A stretch of DNA of 64,000 nt, taken from assembly GCA_946616295.1 (NCBI GenBank), contig CAMOIU010000002.1, positions 15,448 through 79,447 of the forward strand, written 5' to 3'. The position numbers were made by a program, and so were the translations under genes. This stretch comes from CAG-791 sp002392385 (GTDB taxonomy: Bacteria > Bacillota > Clostridia > Lachnospirales > Lachnospiraceae). This document shows, in pieces, positions 17,754 to 25,673 of this stretch; the stretch's first letter is position 1, and every line of letters starts with the position of its first letter. The notes under the pieces were generated by a model. It had not been told where the DNA came from. It saw only the letters and a list, made by a program, of their open reading frames with translations, and searched no databases.

Positions 17754-18374
17754 ATGGTTATTAAGACCGTCAATCTTGAGACCGTCTGTGGCGTGACCAG
17801 CAAGATTCCGGCAGGGCGCCTGCCGGAATTTGCCTTTGCCGGCAGGAGCAATGTGGGCAAGAGCACGCTGATCAACGGGCTGATGAACAGAAAATCCTAC
17901 GCCAGGACCAGCGCCCAGCCCGGCAAGACACAGACTATCAACTATTATAATATCAACGACGCCTTCCACCTGGTGGACCTGCCCGGCTACGGCTACACCA
18001 AGGCCAACGTCAATGTGCGCCAGCAGTGGGGCAGGATGATCGAACGCTACCTGCATACCAGCCAGATGCTGCGGGCGGTCTTCCTGCTGGTGGACATCCG
18101 CCACGAGCCGTCGGCAGACGACATCCATATGTTCGACTGGATGCTGGAGGCGGGCTGGGCCCCTGTAGTCATCGCCACCAAAGCGGACAAGATCAAGCGC
18201 AGCCAGCTGCAGAAGCAGCTCGCCATGATCGTCAGGACCCTGAAGGAGAAGAGCGAGCGCGGCGGAGATATCTCCTTACAGGTGATCCCCTATTCCGGCG
18301 TCAGCCAGAGCGGCCGGGAAGAGATCTATGCGCTGCTGGATTCTATGTTGGAGGAGCAGAATGAAAACTTATAA
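17754..18374 (+). CDS. engB: Ribosome biogenesis GTPase EngB (YihA/YsxC)
   Basis: This 206-residue TrmE-Era-EngA-EngB-type GTPase is needed for large-subunit assembly. G1 is GRSNVGKST, G2 region ARTSAQPGKTQ, G3 DLPGYGY, and G4 is ATKADK where TKAD is the family form. G5 lies in IPYSGVSQ. ATG 17754 has GAGGAG at 9 bp; the upstream in-frame ATG lies inside clpX and lacks an RBS. The 3' end overlaps the DUF308 gene by 14 bp. The order clpX-engB is common in Clostridia, where lonA may intervene but is absent here. Confidence 0.95.
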   Translation: MVIKTVNLETVCGVTSKIPAGRLPEFAFAGRSNVGKSTLINGLMNRKSYARTSAQPGKTQTINYYNINDAFHLVDLPGYGYTKANVNVRQQWGRMIERYLHTSQMLRAVFLLVDIRHEPSADDIHMFDWMLEAGWAPVVIATKADKIKRSQLQKQLAMIVRTLKEKSERGGDISLQVIPYSGVSQSGREEIYALLDSMLEEQNENL

Positions 18375-19008
18375 GATCAACCGTGTTTTCTATTCTCTGG
18401 GCGTGATCGTGCTGGGCCTGGTGCTCCTGATCAAACCCAGCGCCAGCCTCACCCTGGTCTCCCAGTGTATCGGCGTCTTCCTGCTGGCCGGCGGCGTGCT
18501 TTCCGCCGTGACCTCTCTCAGGAACCGGACCGTGTTCACCGGCGCTTTTCTCATGCTGGCGGTGATCCTGGTCGTGCTGGGCATCTGGATCCTGAGCAAT
18601 CCCTACCGTCTGGCCTCCCTGGCGCCCACGATCATTGGCGTATTCGTCCTGCTGAGCGGCCTTCTCAATGTGGGAGAAGCGGTCGTTGTGGGCAGGAACC
18701 AGGGCAGATGGGGATCCTCCCTGATCCTGGGCCTGATCACCATCGGCCTGGGCCTGTGGCTGATCACCCGGGCCTTCAGCATCGCCTCCATCCTGACCCG
18801 CATCGGCGGCGCCATTCTCATCTATGACGGCCTGTCGGATCTGCTGATCACCTGGCGGCTGAAGCCGGCCGTGCAGGCGACGGAGCCCATCGACGTGGAG
18901 AGCCACGAGGTCTACGAGACACCCGTTCCGGCGCCCGCAGCGGAGACCACGGAGATCCGGGAAGAGGCCCTTCTGATCACGGAAGAGAAGCAGGACACGG
19001 CGGAATAA
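18361..19008 (+). CDS. DUF308 (HdeD-like) membrane protein
   Basis: This 215-residue protein has six predicted hydrophobic helices in residues about 5-170, in the repeated pattern of DUF308/HdeD proteins (VIVLGLVLLIKP..., GVFLLAGGVLSAVTSL, GIWILSNP). An acidic C-terminal tail of about 45 residues should lie in the cytoplasm. HdeD is linked to acid resistance in enterobacteria, but the clostridial members are uncharacterised. ATG 18361 lies inside the end of engB with GGAGGAG upstream, so the two are translationally coupled. A strong terminator follows. Confidence 0.85.
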   Translation: MKTYKINRVFYSLGVIVLGLVLLIKPSASLTLVSQCIGVFLLAGGVLSAVTSLRNRTVFTGAFLMLAVILVVLGIWILSNPYRLASLAPTIIGVFVLLSGLLNVGEAVVVGRNQGRWGSSLILGLITIGLGLWLITRAFSIASILTRIGGAILIYDGLSDLLITWRLKPAVQATEPIDVESHEVYETPVPAPAAETTEIREEALLITEEKQDTAE

Positions 19009-19064
19009 GAATACCCGCGGACGCACCTGCCCCGGGCGGCCGCCACCTGAATAAAGCACACCAG

Positions 19065-19096
19065 GATCCCCCGGAGGCCCTCCGGGGGATCTTTTT
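19065..19096 (+). terminator. Rho-independent terminator
   Basis: A perfect 12-bp GC-rich stem (GATCCCCCGGAG/CTCCGGGGGATC) with a 3-nt loop is followed by TTTTT. It closes the clpP-clpX-engB-DUF308 run. Confidence 0.9.
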
Positions 19097-19118
19097 GCCT
19101 GTGGGGAAAATAATTTTG

Positions 19119-19146
19119 TTGACAAACAAGTTATAAGTGTTATAGT
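19119..19146 (+). promoter_or_regulatory. Promoter of clpB
   Basis: A consensus TTGACA (19119-19124), a 16-bp spacer and TATAGT (19141-19146) lie 60 bp before the clpB start. No CIRCE element (TTAGCACTC inverted repeat) or CtsR heptad repeat is visible around it, so heat-shock control by those repressors is not supported. Confidence 0.7.
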
Positions 19147-19205
19147 AGGCATAGAACAGATGCAAAATCTACATAACGATCCCCTGTTCTGTGAGGAGGA
19201 ATACT

Positions 19206-21812
19206 ATGAACATTCAGAAATTTACCCAGAAATCCGCGGAGGCGGTGAACCGCTGCGAGAAGCTGGCCTATGAATATGGCAACCAGACGATCGAACAGGC
19301 GCACCTTCTGTACAGCCTGATGACCATGGAGGAGAGCCTGATCCCCCGTCTTGTGGAGAAGATGGGCGTGGACAAGGACGCCTTCACGACCAGGACGGAG
19401 GCCCTGCTCAAGTCCCTGCCCAAGGTCAGCGGCGGCAACGGACAGATCTATATCGGCGGCGGTCTGAACAAGGTCCTGTTGGGCGCGGAGGATGAGGCCA
19501 GGCAGCTCGGCGACGATTACGTGAGCGTGGAGCACCTCTTCCTGTCCCTGATGAAGAACGCGGACCATTCCATGAAGGACCTGCTGAGCGGGTTCGGCAT
19601 CACCCGGGACGACTTCCTCAAGGCCCTGTCCACGGTGCGGGGCAACCAGCGGGTCACCTCGGACAATCCGGAGGCCACCTACGACACCCTGGAGAAGTAC
19701 GGCGAGGAGCTGGTGGCCAAGGCCAGGGACCAGAAGATGGATCCCGTCATCGGCAGAGAGGCGGAGATCCGCAATGTGATCCGTATCCTGTCCCGTAAGA
19801 CCAAAAATAACCCCGTCCTGATCGGTGAGCCCGGCGTCGGCAAGACGGCCGTGGTGGAGGGCCTGGCCCAGAGGATCGCCCGGGGCGATGTCCCGGAAGG
19901 CCTTAAGGACAAGAAGATCTTCTCCCTGAATATGGGCTCCCTGGTGGCCGGTGCCAAGTACCGGGGCGAGTTTGAGGAGAGACTGAAGGCCGTCCTGGAG
20001 GACGTGAAGAAGAGCGAAGGAGAGATCCTTCTCTTCATCGATGAGCTGCACACCATCGTCGGTGCCGGCAAGACGGACGGCGCCATGGATGCCGGCAATA
20101 TGCTCAAGCCCATGCTGGCCAGGGGCGAGCTCCACTGCATCGGCGCCACCACACTCAAGGAATACCGCCAGTATATCGAGAAGGATGCGGCCCTGGAGCG
20201 CCGTTTCCAGCCTGTCATGGTGGCGGAACCCACGGTGGAGGACACCATTTCCATCCTGAGAGGCCTGAAGGAGCGCTATGAGGTCTATCACGGCGTGAAG
20301 ATCCTGGACAATGCCCTGGTGAGCGCGGCCGTCCTTTCTAACCGCTATATCTCGGACCGTTTTCTCCCTGACAAGGCCATCGACCTGGTGGACGAGGCCT
20401 GCGCCCTGATCAAGACAGAGATGAACTCCCTGCCCCAGGAGCTGGACGAGCTGCAGAGGAAGATCCTGCAGCTGGAGATCGAAGTGACGGCCCTGAAGAA
20501 CGAGGAGGACAGCCTGAGCCGGGAGAGACTGGAACAGCTCAGGAAGGAACTGGCCGAGAAGAAGGAGTCCTTCTCCGCCCAGAAGGCGGCCTGGGAGAAT
20601 GAGAAGGCCAGGGTCGACCACCTCTCCTCCATCCGTGAGAAGATCGACGCGGTCAACAGCGAGATCCAGATCGCCCAGCAGAAGGGTGACCTGGCCAGGG
20701 CGGCCCAGCTTCAGTACGGCGAGCTTCCTGCCCTCAAGAAGGAGTTGGAAGAGCAGGAGAGCAGCGTGCAGGAGGGGGACGCCTCCCTGGTGCACGACAA
20801 GGTGACGGAGAACGAGATCAGCCGGATCATCTCCCGCTGGACGGGCATTCCGGTCAGCAAGCTGACCGAGAGCGAGCGGTCCAAGACCCTCCACCTGGAG
20901 GATGAGCTGCACAGACGTGTCATCGGACAGGATGAGGCTGTCACGCTGGTGGCCGAGGCCATCCTGCGCAGCAAGGCCGGGATCAAGGATCCCACCAAGC
21001 CCATCGGCTCCTTCCTCTTCCTGGGGCCCACGGGCGTCGGCAAGACCGAGCTGGCCAAGGCCCTGGCCCAGGCATTGTTCGACGATGAGAAGAACATGGT
21101 CCGTATCGATATGAGTGAGTACATGGAGAAATACTCCGTGTCCAGACTCATCGGAGCGCCGCCCGGATACGTGGGCTATGAGGAGGGCGGCCAGCTGACC
21201 GAGGCTGTCCGGAGAAAACCTTATTCCGTCGTCCTTTTCGACGAGATCGAAAAGGCCCACCCCGACGTTTTCAACGTCCTGCTGCAGGTCCTGGACGATG
21301 GGCGGATCACGGATTCCCAGGGCAGGACCGTGGACTTCAAGAACACCATCCTGATCATGACCTCCAATATCGGCGCCCAGGAGATCCTGGCGGATATTGA
21401 GCGAAGCGGCGACACGGACGGCCGCGTCAGGATCAGCGAGGAGACCCGGTCCATGGTGACCAGCCTGCTCCACGCCCATTTCCGTCCTGAATTCCTCAAC
21501 CGTCTGGATGAGACCATCCTCTTCAACCCTCTGAGCAAGGCGGACATCGCGGGCATCATCGACCTCATCGTGGAGGACCTGAACAGAAGATTGACCGACA
21601 GGCAGATCCATATCCGCCTGACGGAGGCCGCCAAGCAGTTCGTGACAGAAGAGGCCTATGATCCTTCCTTCGGCGCCAGACCCCTGAAGAGATACATCCA
21701 GAAGCACGTGGAGACCCTGAGCGCCAGACTCATCCTGGCAGACCAGGTCCATGAGGGCGACACCATCGTCATCGACGTGGCGGGCGGCCGCCTGGAAGCT
21801 AGAGTCGCATAA
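19206..21812 (+). CDS. clpB: ATP-dependent disaggregase ClpB
   Basis: This 868-residue Hsp100 protein has an N-terminal Clp repeat domain (TIEQAHLLYSLM, VSVEHLFLSL). The first AAA domain has GEPGVGKT, and the coiled-coil M-domain lies at about residues 405-525. The second AAA domain has GPTGVGKTELAKALA, the pore loop GAPPGYVGYEEGG and DEIEKAHPDVFNVLLQ. The M-domain marks it as ClpB rather than ClpC or ClpA; no ClpP-binding loop is expected. ATG 19206 follows GAGGAGGAA. It works with DnaK on aggregated proteins; dnaK is not in this window. Confidence 0.96.
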   Translation: MNIQKFTQKSAEAVNRCEKLAYEYGNQTIEQAHLLYSLMTMEESLIPRLVEKMGVDKDAFTTRTEALLKSLPKVSGGNGQIYIGGGLNKVLLGAEDEARQLGDDYVSVEHLFLSLMKNADHSMKDLLSGFGITRDDFLKALSTVRGNQRVTSDNPEATYDTLEKYGEELVAKARDQKMDPVIGREAEIRNVIRILSRKTKNNPVLIGEPGVGKTAVVEGLAQRIARGDVPEGLKDKKIFSLNMGSLVAGAKYRGEFEERLKAVLEDVKKSEGEILLFIDELHTIVGAGKTDGAMDAGNMLKPMLARGELHCIGATTLKEYRQYIEKDAALERRFQPVMVAEPTVEDTISILRGLKERYEVYHGVKILDNALVSAAVLSNRYISDRFLPDKAIDLVDEACALIKTEMNSLPQELDELQRKILQLEIEVTALKNEEDSLSRERLEQLRKELAEKKESFSAQKAAWENEKARVDHLSSIREKIDAVNSEIQIAQQKGDLARAAQLQYGELPALKKELEEQESSVQEGDASLVHDKVTENEISRIISRWTGIPVSKLTESERSKTLHLEDELHRRVIGQDEAVTLVAEAILRSKAGIKDPTKPIGSFLFLGPTGVGKTELAKALAQALFDDEKNMVRIDMSEYMEKYSVSRLIGAPPGYVGYEEGGQLTEAVRRKPYSVVLFDEIEKAHPDVFNVLLQVLDDGRITDSQGRTVDFKNTILIMTSNIGAQEILADIERSGDTDGRVRISEETRSMVTSLLHAHFRPEFLNRLDETILFNPLSKADIAGIIDLIVEDLNRRLTDRQIHIRLTEAAKQFVTEEAYDPSFGARPLKRYIQKHVETLSARLILADQVHEGDTIVIDVAGGRLEARVA

Positions 21813-21885
21813 TCAGGGGAAATACCCACCTTTGCACGGGGTAATATACCCTCAGCGGAATAAAGCATGCCGCGCATGACCAGCG

Positions 21886-22021
21886 GCACATAAATATTCC
21901 TCAGAGACCCTTTGGAAACGCCGGCACTTCATTTTTCAGAGTTTTTAACGAATGAAAAATGTTAGTGCCGCTGCGTTTACAACGGAGCGAGAGCGTGTCT
22001 CTGAGGAATATTTTTATGTGC
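21886..22021. repeat. Nested long inverted repeat
   Basis: Outer arms of 23 and 25 nt (21886-21908 and 21997-22021; core TATTCCTCAGAGAC against GTCTCTGAGGAATA) enclose a second inverted repeat. The inner arms are 21916-21937 and 21950-21978, with core CATTTTTC against GAAAAATG and GGCACT against AGTGCC. It fills most of the 333-bp gap between clpB and the phosphate transporter. As RNA it would fold into one long branched hairpin; as DNA it resembles a small MITE-like element. No transposase is near. Confidence 0.75.
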
Positions 22022-22145
22022 TGTTGTCTTTACAATTTCTTTACATTCTTTACATGGACAGGTATGGACAAACGCTGAAAATAAGAGCAAAATAAACTGA
22101 ATGTAATTTGGAGGATGTAAGCGTTTACAAGAGAGAAGGTAAACC

Positions 22146-23954
22146 ATGAGTTTTTTTGATGTACTGACGCTGGCAGGCGGTCTGGCCATGTTCCTGTACG
22201 GTATGCGTCTGATGGGAGACGGCCTGAAGGAGAGTTCCTCCGGCGCATTGAAATCCGCCATGGAGAAGGTGACCAACAATCCCTTTAAGGCTTTTCTCCT
22301 CGGCGTGGCAGTTACCGCAATCATCCAGTCTTCCACGGCTACGATCGTGATCACTTCCGGTCTCGTCGGGGCCGGACTTCTGACCCTCCATCAGTCTCTG
22401 GGGATCGTCATCGGCGCCAACGTGGGTACCACGGTGACCGGACAGATCATCCGTCTCCTGGATATGGACGCGTCCGCCGGTTCCTGGCTGCAGATCTTCA
22501 AGCCCTCCTCCCTGGCGCCCATCGCGCTGATCATCGGCATCATACTGATCATGGGCAGGCGGGTCAGGCATTCCAGGCAGCTCGGCAACATTGCCATCGG
22601 CTTCGGTATCCTGTTTACAGGCCTCCTGAATATGACGGCAGCGGTGAATACCCTCACGGAATCTGATTTTATCGCCTCCCTCTTCAGGGGGCTGGGCGAT
22701 AATCCCTTCATCGGCTATCTGACCGGCGCGGGCGTTGCCTTTGTCCTGCAGAGCTCTTCAGCCGCCGTCGGTATCCTGCAGGCCTTCTCCCAGTCCGGCC
22801 TTCTCACCTTCAAGGCTGTCTATCCCGTGATCGTCGGCATCTATCTGGGAGACTGCGTGACCACGGCCATCGTATGTTCCATCGGGGCCAAGGCGGACGC
22901 CCAGCGTGTGGGTGTCACCAATATTATTTTCAATATCGGCAAGTCGGTCCTGGTCCTGGTCGGCGTGGGCGTCGTCCATGCCCTGGGGCTGATCGACGGA
23001 CTCTGGAACGCGGAGGTGAACTCCGGCATCATCGCCAACGCCAATACCGTCTTCAACCTGACCAGTGCCGTCCTCCTCTTCCCCCTCCTCCCTGTGCTGG
23101 AGAGGATCGGACGCCGCATCGTCAAGGACGACGAGGAGCCCGAGAACAAATACAAGGACAAGCTCGACGCCCTGAGCCCCGCCTTCGTCAGTTCCCCGGC
23201 CCTGGCCCTGCGCAGCTGCTACGACCTGCTCCTGACCCAGCTCCGTGTCGCCCGGTCCAACCTGGACAAGGCCTTCGGCCTGCTGGAGCACTATGACGGC
23301 AAGGTCCTCAAGGAGATCCTGGACGAAGAGGAGAGCATCGACCTGATGACCGATGCCCTCAGCAAATATATCGTGGTGCTGCTGCCGCATCTGCGCAGCC
23401 GGGACCATACCAGTATTCTCAATCAGTACTTCAAGACGGTCACGGAATTTGAGCGACTGGGCGATCATGCCGTCAATATCGCGGAGAACGCCGAGGACAT
23501 GGGTACGAGCGAGAAGGAATTCTCGGCCAGTGCCCAGGCCCAGTTCCGGGTCCTCAAGGATCTCCTGGACAAGATGCTGGACTATACGGAGCAGGCTTTT
23601 GCCCGCAGAGACGTGGAAGCGGCCTATGCCATTGAACCTCTGGAAGAGGTGGTCAGCGAGATGATCAACAACATGAAGGAGCATCATCTGGAGCGGCTGG
23701 GCAAGGGACTCTGCAACCTTTACGCGGATGCCAACTTTGAGAACCTGATGAATGACTGCCGCAGGGTCGCCGCGGTCTGCACCAATATCGGCGAGGCTGT
23801 CGTCATCCGTGTCAAGCCGGAGCTGGCCGATCAGGAGCACGATTATTTCACGGCCCTCCATGGCGGTCAGGACCCGGCCTTCAACAAGGTGTACACGGAA
23901 GCCAAGGAACACTATATCTCTCAGCTCAACGCCGCGATGAATCCGGCCGAATAA
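22146..23954 (+). CDS. Na/Pi cotransporter family protein with C-terminal PhoU domain
   Basis: This 602-residue protein has two copies of the Na/Pi cotransporter core, marked by AIIQSSTATIVI and VLQSSSAAVGILQAF (QSS motifs that bind Na+ and phosphate). About eight or nine membrane helices cover residues 1-315. Residues about 345-590 are a helical PhoU-like domain with FERLGDHAVNIAENAED, a typical PhoU metal-binding segment. It matches the NptA/YjbB-like transporters of Clostridia. ATG 22146 follows GAGAAGG. Phosphate import or export with PhoU-type control is inferred from the family. Confidence 0.9.
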   Translation: MSFFDVLTLAGGLAMFLYGMRLMGDGLKESSSGALKSAMEKVTNNPFKAFLLGVAVTAIIQSSTATIVITSGLVGAGLLTLHQSLGIVIGANVGTTVTGQIIRLLDMDASAGSWLQIFKPSSLAPIALIIGIILIMGRRVRHSRQLGNIAIGFGILFTGLLNMTAAVNTLTESDFIASLFRGLGDNPFIGYLTGAGVAFVLQSSSAAVGILQAFSQSGLLTFKAVYPVIVGIYLGDCVTTAIVCSIGAKADAQRVGVTNIIFNIGKSVLVLVGVGVVHALGLIDGLWNAEVNSGIIANANTVFNLTSAVLLFPLLPVLERIGRRIVKDDEEPENKYKDKLDALSPAFVSSPALALRSCYDLLLTQLRVARSNLDKAFGLLEHYDGKVLKEILDEEESIDLMTDALSKYIVVLLPHLRSRDHTSILNQYFKTVTEFERLGDHAVNIAENAEDMGTSEKEFSASAQAQFRVLKDLLDKMLDYTEQAFARRDVEAAYAIEPLEEVVSEMINNMKEHHLERLGKGLCNLYADANFENLMNDCRRVAAVCTNIGEAVVIRVKPELADQEHDYFTALHGGQDPAFNKVYTEAKEHYISQLNAAMNPAE

Positions 23955-24001
23955 GGCCCCGCCGCCCGCCGCCGGCGGCACAGGAAACACGGCAGATAAA
24001 A

Positions 24002-24042
24002 AGATCCCCGGAGCTCTTTGAAGAACTCCGGGGATCTCTTAT
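24002..24042. terminator. Bidirectional terminator
   Basis: A 12-bp stem (AGATCCCCGGAG/CTCCGGGGATCT) lies between the convergent phosphate transporter and type VII-like operon. The left flank is AAAAA, which reads TTTTT on the minus strand, so it mainly ends the leftward operon. Confidence 0.85.
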
Positions 24043-24051
24043 GCTTCAAAA

Positions 24052-24369
24052 TCAAACATCTGCCGGATCGACGCGGATGATCGTGCCGAAGTCGGTGCGG
24101 CTGTCCAGGATCAGATCGCGAATGCGGCAGATCACCTCATCCCCGTCATCGCCGATATTGCGCACCACTCTGGCCATGGCCGCATAGAAGTCCGCCAGCC
24201 CCTGGGCTTTGGACAGGAGAGCGGAACAGCGGTGGTCAAAGGTCGGATCCCCCATACGGCGGACCTGACGGATCTCGTCACAGAGCCGCTGGGCTATGCG
24301 GGCCGAGGCATCCAGCTCGTCGGCATGCATCCGCAGCAGATCCGTATCCAGATAATACTCAGAATTCAT
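24052..24369 (-). CDS. Small helical protein of the type VII-like operon (105 aa)
   Basis: This is the last gene of the leftward operon and matches no family that I recognise. The 105-residue product is mainly alpha-helical (YYLDTDLLRMHADELDASA..., CSALLSKAQGLADFYAAMARV), with no signal peptide or membrane segment. Its size and helical pattern resemble WXG100-superfamily substrates, but there is no WXG motif. The start ATG 24369 has only a weak GGCGGTGATC upstream. It sits 20 bp after the 121-aa gene and ends at the operon terminator. A role as secreted substrate, partner or chaperone is inferred only from position. Confidence 0.6.
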   Translation of the reverse strand: MNSEYYLDTDLLRMHADELDASARIAQRLCDEIRQVRRMGDPTFDHRCSALLSKAQGLADFYAAMARVVRNIGDDGDEVICRIRDLILDSRTDFGTIIRVDPADV

Positions 24370-24389
24370 GGAAGATCACCGCCGGGTCT

Positions 24390-24755
24390 TTACAGGCCCA
24401 GTCCTTCCACGCGGATGGCCGTCTTAATGGTATTGGCTGCCGCTTCCGCTGTCTGAGACATCAGGTTGGAGACGTTGGTGTTCATATCTTCCATCTGATC
24501 CACGGTCTTCTGGAGGTTATCGCGGCTCTTCTGGGTGATGCCGATGGCACGTCTGACGGCCTGGACGTTGTTCTCAACGTTGTCCAGCATGTTCTGGTAG
24601 TTGCTGTCGCCGTCCTTGACGAAGGTGTTGACCCGCGCCTTCAGGTTCTGGTACTCCGTCAGCAGGGTGCCCAGCTCCGTCAGTTTGCCGTCCAGCTGTC
24701 CGATCAGGTTCAAATAGTCTTCTTTACTGGCATGTAATAAGAGTTCTGCTGCCAT
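24390..24755 (-). CDS. WXG100-like small helical protein (121 aa)
   Basis: This 121-residue protein has two long amphipathic helices (residues about 8-60 and 65-110) joined near GDSNYQNML, with a Gly-poor, Gln/Asn-rich composition. The helix-turn-helix layout and size resemble Esx/LXG-type type VII partners, but the WXG turn is not present. RBS GGGAGG precedes ATG 24755. It lies in the operon between two other small proteins and downstream of essC and esaB. No membrane segment or signal peptide is visible. Family membership is an inference from layout. Confidence 0.6.
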   Translation of the reverse strand: MAAELLLHASKEDYLNLIGQLDGKLTELGTLLTEYQNLKARVNTFVKDGDSNYQNMLDNVENNVQAVRRAIGITQKSRDNLQKTVDQMEDMNTNVSNLMSQTAEAAANTIKTAIRVEGLGL

Positions 24756-24774
24756 GATAATGTCCTCCCTTTAA

Positions 24775-25083
24775 TCAGCAAATCAAATTGTTTACTTCTG
24801 AGGTATTCTTGGACGAACCTGTGAACAGATCGGCCAGGAATTTAAGAAGACCATCGATCACATCGTAGATCTTGTTCATTCCTTCCATCAGCTTGGTGGT
24901 GGCTGTAATCAGGTTGGTGCCCAGATCAAAGATCTCGTCCACCAGGGTGCCTTCCGAGAAATCCTTGACGGATTTCAGAAGTGAGGAGACCTCATTCAGA
25001 AGTCTCTCGGTATCCTGGTTCAGACGTTCGGCATCCCGCTTCCACTCATCGGCAGCCTGCCTTCCTTCCATTTCGATACGCAT
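24775..25083 (-). CDS. WXG100-like small helical protein (102 aa)
   Basis: This 102-residue protein begins MRIEMEGRQAADEWKRDAE and continues with helices rich in heptad-type Leu/Val (TERLLNEVSSLLKSVKDF, LITATTKLMEGMNKIYDVID). A hydrophobic stretch (LLKFLADLF) lies near the C-terminus. It has a single Trp (in DEWKRD) but no WXG. A strong AAAGGAGG precedes ATG 25083, suggesting high expression, as expected for a secreted Esx-like protein. It is encoded between the 73-aa and 121-aa genes. The substrate role is inferred from size, helicity and context. Confidence 0.6.
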   Translation of the reverse strand: MRIEMEGRQAADEWKRDAERLNQDTERLLNEVSSLLKSVKDFSEGTLVDEIFDLGTNLITATTKLMEGMNKIYDVIDGLLKFLADLFTGSSKNTSEVNNLIC

Positions 25084-25139
25084 TTTGTAACCTCCTTTTG
25101 CTTGTTGATTATATCCGCCGGGCCCGAGAGGAGAGGACT

Positions 25140-25361
25140 TTACATCTGTTCATACAGATCCATGTCCTCTTCCAACTGCAGAAGCCGACTTTTCACATAT
25201 TTGATCCTGTCCATGGCCAGATCCATGGAGCGCTGATATTCCTTCAGGATCTCGCCGCCCGCACACTGCCGGTATTCGTCCCGCAGATAGTCCGTGCGGG
25301 ATTCCAGCTGGCGGATATTGTACTCGGCGGACCGGAATGTGTTTCTGAGTCCTGTATCCAT
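25140..25361 (-). CDS. Small coiled-coil protein of the type VII-like operon (73 aa)
   Basis: This 73-residue, charged, fully helical product (SAEYNIRQLESRTDYLRDEY, then MDLAMDRIKYVKSRLLQLEED) probably forms a coiled-coil hairpin turning at CAGGE. It contains a YLRDE segment that fits the loose YxxxD/E type VII signal pattern, although such short patterns arise by chance. RBS AAGGAGCAGG precedes ATG 25361. It comes directly after esaB in the operon. I do not recognise its family. Confidence 0.6.
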   Translation of the reverse strand: MDTGLRNTFRSAEYNIRQLESRTDYLRDEYRQCAGGEILKEYQRSMDLAMDRIKYVKSRLLQLEEDMDLYEQM

Positions 25362-25411
25362 CCTGCTCCTTAAAAAATGTCGTTTCCGGGGTCGCTGCGC
25401 AGCGCGGGAGT

Positions 25412-25663
25412 TTACAGAAGCACCAGATCGGCACCTTCTTCAACGCCGTACTCCGCGAGCGTTTTCCGGGGATCCAGAAGCCGGGCGGGCGTGCGCTGGT
25501 TCAGCATCTCCTCGCCGGACAGATTGTACCTGCCGCTGCTCAGCTCGCTCACTCCTTCCGCCAGGATCCTGGTCAGAAAGCCGATCTTGAGCTTGACCGG
25601 GACAAAAAGGTCGAATTCCTCTCCCAGGGCCGGAACAGAAAGGCGGATCAAAATTTTGTCCAT
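25412..25663 (-). CDS. esaB: EsaB/YukD-like ubiquitin-fold protein
   Basis: This 83-residue protein has the beta-grasp pattern of YukD/EsaB: an initial strand DKILIRLSVP, a central helix segment, a strand with LSGEEMLNQRTPARLL, and the closing GVEEGADLVLL that resembles ubiquitin-like ends. In Bacillus and Staphylococcus this small cytosolic protein is a component of the type VIIb secretion system. It begins 10 bp after the essC stop, with GGAGAGGGG before the ATG, so it is co-transcribed with essC. The assignment rests on both fold pattern and neighbourhood. Confidence 0.75.
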   Translation of the reverse strand: MDKILIRLSVPALGEEFDLFVPVKLKIGFLTRILAEGVSELSSGRYNLSGEEMLNQRTPARLLDPRKTLAEYGVEEGADLVLL

Positions 25664-25673
25664 ATCCCCTCTC

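Noticed and set aside
19100..19205. CIRCE or CtsR operator in front of clpB.
   Set aside because: Neither the TTAGCACTC inverted repeat nor the tandem GGTCAAA heptads can be found; only a plain promoter is visible.
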